The notes under the pieces were generated by a model. It was not told the origin of the DNA and did no database searches. It was given only the letters and a program-made list of their open reading frames with translations. 64,000 nucleotides of DNA from Rhizophlyctis rosea (Eukaryota > Chytridiomycota > Chytridiomycetes > Rhizophlyctidales > Rhizophlyctidaceae): NCBI GenBank assembly GCA_027596075.1, contig JADGJC010000151.1, forward strand, positions 1 to 64,000. Direction: 5' to 3'. Shown in pieces: positions 59,862 to 64,000 of the stretch. How positions within the stretch are numbered: position 1 is the first letter of the stretch; the number at the start of each line of letters is the position of its first letter. The translations under genes were made by a program, and so were the position numbers.

Positions 59862-61651
59862 CTACGTTTTCTTCTGCCTCCACGCCAAAGCCGCCTCCAT
59901 ATACCCACTCAAATCCCCATCCAAAACATTCTGCACATCCCCACGCTCGTAACCGGTTCTCAGGTCTTTGATCATTTGGTAGGGTTGCATTACGTATGAC
60001 CGGATCTGAGAGCCCCAGGACATATCAGCTAAACCCGCATGTTGATCTGCCCTCGCTTGGGCCCTATCGGTAGGGTATCAGTTGATTGTCCAAACACAAA
60101 AGGAAAGAACCAATCACAAGAACTTACTGTGCCTGCAACTCCTTCTGATATAGCTTCGCTTTCAACATTTGCATAGCTGTAGCTCTATTCATATGTTGTG
60201 ACCGTTCTGTTTGACACTTTCACCATGCGATGTCAGTCCCTCATGAATCAGCGCACCAATCACGACGATTGACCTCCCCCATACTCACGCTAACTGTAAT
60301 CCCCGTCGGAACATGCGTAATCCGAATCGCACTCTCCGTCTTATTCACATGTTGTCCACCCGCCCCCTGCGCTCTCATCGTTTCGATCTTCAAGTCGCCC
60401 GGCGGCAGCTCGATGTCTTTCATGCTGGAATTGGAGGCTTCGAAGGATGGGTATACTTGGACGGATATGAAGGATGTGTGTCGCTTGGACTGGAGGGATC
60501 GCATTCAGTGATGGTCAGACAGTTGCGAAGGAGGCAGTACATACATTAGAATCAAACGGAGATATTCGCACAAATCGATGAATTCCCGATTCGTTTTTGC
60601 ACCATCCGTATGCGTATTCACCCGTCATTTGTAGTGTTGCGCTTTTGAGGCCGGCTACTTCGCCTTTTAGTTCGTCGACTATTTTCACTGATTCGGATGT
60701 GCGTGATCAGTACCATCATCCCAAACCAATACGCACATCTCGCCATTAGCAAACCTTCGAAGTCCTGAGACAGCCCCCACTTCTCGTACATCCGCATAAT
60801 AATCTGCACCCAATCCTGCGACTCCGTCCCACCACTTCCTGCTCGCAGTTCGATGAAGCACCCGTTTTGGTCTGCCTCTTCCGACCTACGTACGACAAGC
60901 CTTTCAGTATGATGCACACCAAATACATAGTACTTCTATACCCACATCAGCAACTTGAATGTATATCTATCTAAATTCTCTTCCAGTGCGGTCAGATCTG
61001 ATGTGACGTCGTCTAATAGTCCAGCGTCGTTTTCTTCCTGCGCTAGATCTGTGGGAATGGATCCCAAGAGGCGGAGGGTGTAAGCTTCAGGTACAATGTA
61101 ACGTCAAACCAATGCGGACACGTACGCAATAGCTCCTTGGCGTCTTCAGCCCGCCGCTGAAATGAATCGTACTCTTTCAACATGTCCGTCACTTGCGATA
61201 ATCGTTTCTGTGATGCTATGGCTCGCTGGGCGTCATCTGACCAGATTTGATCTGACTGATGGTTGCGGGTTAGAGCACTTGCGGTGTCAAAGGTGCCGAT
61301 GTCAAGCAAACTGTGGGGGTTACGGACCTTCATGTCTTCACTCAATTTGTCAAACTCCTTCCGCAACGACGACCAGTCCTGCTGACTTTCGGTCAACGCG
61401 AGGAGACGGTCGATCTCCGCAACTATTACGTTTACTGAGCGTCCGTCGTGTGCTGGGGAGGAGTTGTGGCGACATTGGCGGCATATGAAAACTTTCGGGA
61501 GTGGGGGAAAAGCTGTATTTACGGTTGGATGTTGATGGCTGTTGAGGTGGAAGATGCTAGAGACATGTTTATGCGATATGAGTCGGGAGGAGTGCTTTGT
61601 GCGGCTTGCTGCGTATCGCAGCAGAGACCGTGGTAGCCGTGGGAAGCCCAT
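59862..61651 (-). CDS. Mitochondrial peptide chain release factor, RF2 type
   Basis: A minus-strand gene of about seven exons, ATG 61651 to TAG 59862-59864. The N-terminal 60 residues are Arg/Ser/His-rich without acids (presequence), then a helical domain 1 follows. Class-I RF core: [40 protein letters not shown] then [40 protein letters not shown] then IRITHVPTG, and the C-terminal [12 protein letters not shown] then [19 protein letters not shown]. The codon-recognition tripeptide is SPF (60554-60562), as in RF2, not the PxT of RF1/mtRF1. The GGQ catalytic loop (60352-60360) is intact. It should release peptides at UAA and UGA in mitochondria. It is divergent from the DUF7719-like gene (201 bases). 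Confidence 0.93.
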
Positions 61652-61852
61652 TAGGTAGGGACGAATTGAGATCGCAAAATAGATTTGTTTACTAGTTTTT
61701 GGACTAGGTATAGTAGGTATCGAAATGAAATTTATTGAGGTGACCCCTGTGGCTTAGCTGCACGCGAATTTCAACCCTCCGCCTAAATTGTGCTTTCCCG
61801 ACTCTCTGCTCCCAGATCGTTTCTCCCATTCACGTCAAACTTCACTCACAAG
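61652..61852. promoter_or_regulatory. Short divergent promoter, RF2 / DUF7719-like
   Basis: Only 201 bases separate the two start codons, so the promoters must overlap or be shared. No motif assigned. Confidence 0.55.
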
Positions 61853-62479
61853 ATGACCACACCAAAGAAACGCACAACCGACTCCAAACCGACCTCCTCC
61901 TCCTCCGAACCCCTAGTCGACCTATCCAACGAAGAAGACCAATGGCGAATCATAAACGAAACCGGCATCCTCCACAAAGTAGCCGAAAACGACTCCAAAA
62001 CCAAACGTGGCAACAAAAAACGCTCCCAGCCCGAAGAATACGAAGACATCCCCCCACTCTTCCTCTCCATCCTCTTCGCCCTCCCTCTAACCGTTCTCCA
62101 CGGCGGATTAGACTACCTAGTCCACGTCCAATACGACTACGCCGACCACTTCAACATCACCCGCGTCCTCTCGCGTCAACTACCCCTCTTCCCAATCCTA
62201 ATAACCTTCATCTACTTCACGTCGAAATACAAATTTCACTGGCTGGCACAGTCGCTATTTACGGTTGCGAGTGCGGCGTCGGGGACGTATTTGGTGTATG
62301 TGACGAAAGAAGACCAGACGTTTGGAGGGATGTTGAAGACGCCTGGATTGGCTATTTTGTGGATTTATTCGGTTATTCAGATGAATTTGGCGTTGGCTAT
62401 TGTTAGTCTTGCGGGGACGTTTTTGTATTATCATAAGGAATGGTTTGAGGGTGGGGCGATTCGTAGTATGAATAAATGA
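61853..62479 (+). CDS. Fungal membrane protein, DUF7719-like
   Basis: A single-exon gene. The frame is open upstream to 61790 through non-ATG codons. The first ATG is 61853 (MTTPKKRTTDSK), giving 208 residues. A polar N-terminal 70 residues ends with EEYEDIPPLFLSILFALPLT, the start of a four-helix membrane domain that continues LHGGLDYLVHVQYDYADHF, LPLFPILITFIYFTSKYKF, SLFTVASAASGTYLVYVT, and IYSVIQMNLALAIVSLAGTF. The combination of 'IPPLF.SI.FA.P...LH..LD.LVH.QY' matches a conserved fungal family annotated as DUF7719, as I recall it. Its function is unknown; it is probably ER or mitochondrial. Confidence 0.75.
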   Translation: MTTPKKRTTDSKPTSSSSEPLVDLSNEEDQWRIINETGILHKVAENDSKTKRGNKKRSQPEEYEDIPPLFLSILFALPLTVLHGGLDYLVHVQYDYADHFNITRVLSRQLPLFPILITFIYFTSKYKFHWLAQSLFTVASAASGTYLVYVTKEDQTFGGMLKTPGLAILWIYSVIQMNLALAIVSLAGTFLYYHKEWFEGGAIRSMNK

Positions 62480-63023
62480 CATGTTAGCTCTGAAGGGCAT
62501 GATGAGTTGGTCCACTGTGAACGTCAGTGCTTTGAGTTCATGACCTTGCGGAGTGGGGCCACTCTTCCGAAACATGTTGGATCTCCAGATACTGCGATCG
62601 TCCGTATGGTTGGATGCTAACTGTGCACATGGTGTGTCAAAAGGATAAACCGCAAAAAAAGTCGTGAGCAGGTCCGGCGGTCATTATGTGTGTAGCCGGG
62701 GAATGAACCCACAACTATCAGAAGAACTGACAGCGGCAGGGATGCCCGGACACTAATCACTATGCCATAGCTCCGAATATTACTTCAACAGTATCTCCAA
62801 AAGGACATGCTCCTGAGTCCTGACATGCTCTGGGGATCAAGCCTTGCGTGCTGTACCTGTTTTCGGTTAAATTGCTCGCAATGGTGACTCACGCCATGTG
62901 ATCGAGGGGCGCGTTGGAACACTTCCACGCGAACCCCTGGCCCTGACACAGCCCTGGTTTTGTTCGCGTGTCGCCAAGAATATCCCAACCATATCCCTCC
63001 ATCCACACCCAAGAATAACCACA
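62480..63023. other. Intergenic with tRNA-like sequence
   Basis: About 540 bases before SFT2. Apart from the tRNA-like stretch listed separately, nothing was recognised. Confidence 0.45.
62690..62774 (-). tRNA. Degenerate tRNA-like element
   Basis: On the minus strand, TGGCATAGTGATTAGTG resembles an internal box A and GTGGGTTCATTCCCC a shortened box B, about 50 bases apart, with an extra hairpin (CTGTCAG/TTCTGATAG) between them. Acceptor arms do not pair well and the anticodon stem-loop is irregular, so no anticodon can be named. It is best seen as a tRNA pseudogene or tRNA-derived repeat. Confidence 0.3.
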
Positions 63024-64000
63024 ATGTCAAACGCCGAACGCAACTTCAAAGACTCCCTACGAGCCTTCAACAAAACCGCCGGTTCAGGCCTCGGCGCACC
63101 GGGTGGTGCTGCATCGTCATCTTCTTCTGGTGGTTTTGGCTCTTTCTTCACGCGTGGAAGTACGACATCGGCAGCGGCCGCACCGGCAGAAGACACGGAG
63201 AGTTTGTTGGGTTCGTTCCGGACGAGAACGCAAGGTGGGGAGTGATGCAGTTGGGAGGTTGAAGTTTCGCAATGGGGAAGTTGGTGTTAACTGTCGGTCT
63301 TCCACGTCAGATGCGTTCTCTTCAATGGGTTTGGGAAACCGGCAACAGCAGCAGCAGGAGGAGAACTTTTGCGGTCTAACTCGGTGGCAGGTGGGTTTGG
63401 CTGTTTGTCACTGTAAGGCTTGTTCCATTGCCTTGGTGCTGACTTTTCTCTCCCCGCAGCGTTTCATCGGTTTCTTGGGCTGCCTGGGCCTAGCGGGCAT
63501 ATGTTTCGTAATTGTACGCACTATATTCCAGAAATGCTGCTCGTCACGTATCATCCTTCTCACTCATATTGCGAACGCAGGCTTTCTTCATTGGACTACC
63601 AATGCTTGCGCTTGCACCACGAAAGTTCGCGACAGCGTTCACTATGGGTAGTTTGCTAGCAATGACAAGGTCAGAGTTTGCGCCAAACCATCGGTCAATA
63701 CGCTTTCGTGTGCTCATGCTTCACATCCTACAGTTTCGCCATCCTAAAAGGCCCCATCGCACACATCCGCCACATGTGCAGCGTAGAACGGTTACCATTC
63801 TCCCTATCATACGTTGGATCCATGGTCCTAACTCTGTACTTTGCATTGGGGGTAAGATGTCTGCCGAACACTATTCACTCTCGCATATGCCGCAACGGGC
63901 TTGTTCTAATCGAAATCTCACAGCTCAAATCATATATCCTCACCATCATCTGCAGTATAATCCAAATCATCGCATTGGTATGGTACTTCGGTTCGTACGT
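63024..64000 (+). CDS. SFT2: Vesicle transport protein SFT2 (3' end cut by window)
   Basis: The gene begins at ATG 63024 ([17 protein letters not shown]) and runs off the window end. Exons: 63024-63235, then about 63310-63390 (Gln-run, NFCGLTRWQ), [38 protein letters not shown] with [29 protein letters not shown] with [20 protein letters not shown], and [20 protein letters not shown]. The four membrane helices with 'RF.GF', 'PRKFA..FT.GSL..M.SF..L.GP' and the 'R.PF...Y..S...TLY.AL' block are SFT2/SFT2D hallmarks. The protein acts in fusion of endosome-derived vesicles with the late Golgi. The N-terminal Ala/Ser/Gly-rich region is cytosolic. The last few codons are missing here. Confidence 0.92.

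Noticed and set aside
62690..62774. A functional tRNA gene
   Set aside because: Box A and box B-like parts exist, but the acceptor and anticodon stems do not pair, so only a tRNA-like remnant is listed.
1..64000. Bacterial-style operons, CRISPR arrays, prophage or insertion sequences
   Set aside because: Genes are intron-rich and singly transcribed; no direct-repeat arrays, transposase motifs or terminal inverted repeats were seen.

Overview
The window looks like a chromosome segment of a zoosporic, cellulose-degrading fungus, most likely a chytrid. Almost every gene is broken by short spliceosomal introns of about 50-130 bases with GT...AG borders. The genes are monocistronic, on both strands and densely packed. 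The set includes fungal families (AA9 oxidase with a fungal CBM1, Dal5-type transporter, YTM1, VMA12) alongside a C2/coiled-coil protein resembling the cilium/sperm protein CCDC33, which fits a fungus with a flagellated stage. I cannot name the species from sequence alone. There is no sign of bacterial or phage content, transposons or CRISPR.

Layout, left to right: a decayed SAP-motif locus (0.5-1.9 kb); a C2/coiled-coil protein (2.5-6.9); mitochondrial ribosomal protein uL11m (8.1-8.5); a RhoGAP-like protein (8.9-12.6, minus) divergent from an unknown 239-residue protein (13.1-13.8); a small membrane protein (14.2-14.7, minus); an aberrant ER Hsp70 ending in HDEL (16.0-18.1) convergent with the ribosome-assembly factor YTM1/WDR12 (18.3-20.1, minus); a MYND protein (20.6-21.8); a choline/ethanolamine phosphotransferase (22.3-24.6, minus); a hexokinase with an N-terminal membrane anchor (25.5-27.3); a SWSAP1-like RecA-fold ATPase (27.8-29.1); a mitochondrial-type CDF metal transporter (29.3-31.5, minus); a C2H2 zinc-finger factor (33.1-34.7); a secreted AA9-Cip1-CBM1 fusion (36.4-38.8); a polytopic membrane protein with an in-frame TGA (39.6-41.4); a Dal5-like transporter (41.8-43.7, minus); alkaline ceramidase (45.0-46.0, minus); an AWS-SET histone methyltransferase (47.5-50.8, minus) divergent from a DHX29 helicase (51.2-57.0); mL44 (57.3-58.6, minus) divergent from VMA12 (58.9-59.7); a mitochondrial RF2-type release factor (59.9-61.7, minus) divergent from a DUF7719-like membrane protein (61.9-62.5); and SFT2, cut by the window end.

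The strongest candidate for something new is the 36.4-38.8 kb gene. One uninterrupted spliced reading frame joins a lytic polysaccharide monooxygenase, a Cip1 domain and a cellulose-binding module. Other points are the RF2-type mitochondrial release factor (a clue to the mitochondrial genetic code), the membrane-anchored hexokinase, the degenerate HDEL Hsp70, and an exon-scale compositional pattern: coding strands start C-rich and end G-rich, exon after exon. The genes do not form one pathway. There is a loose theme of translation (uL11m, mL44, RF2, DHX29, YTM1) and of membrane lipids and secretion (CPT/EPT, ceramidase, VMA12, SFT2).
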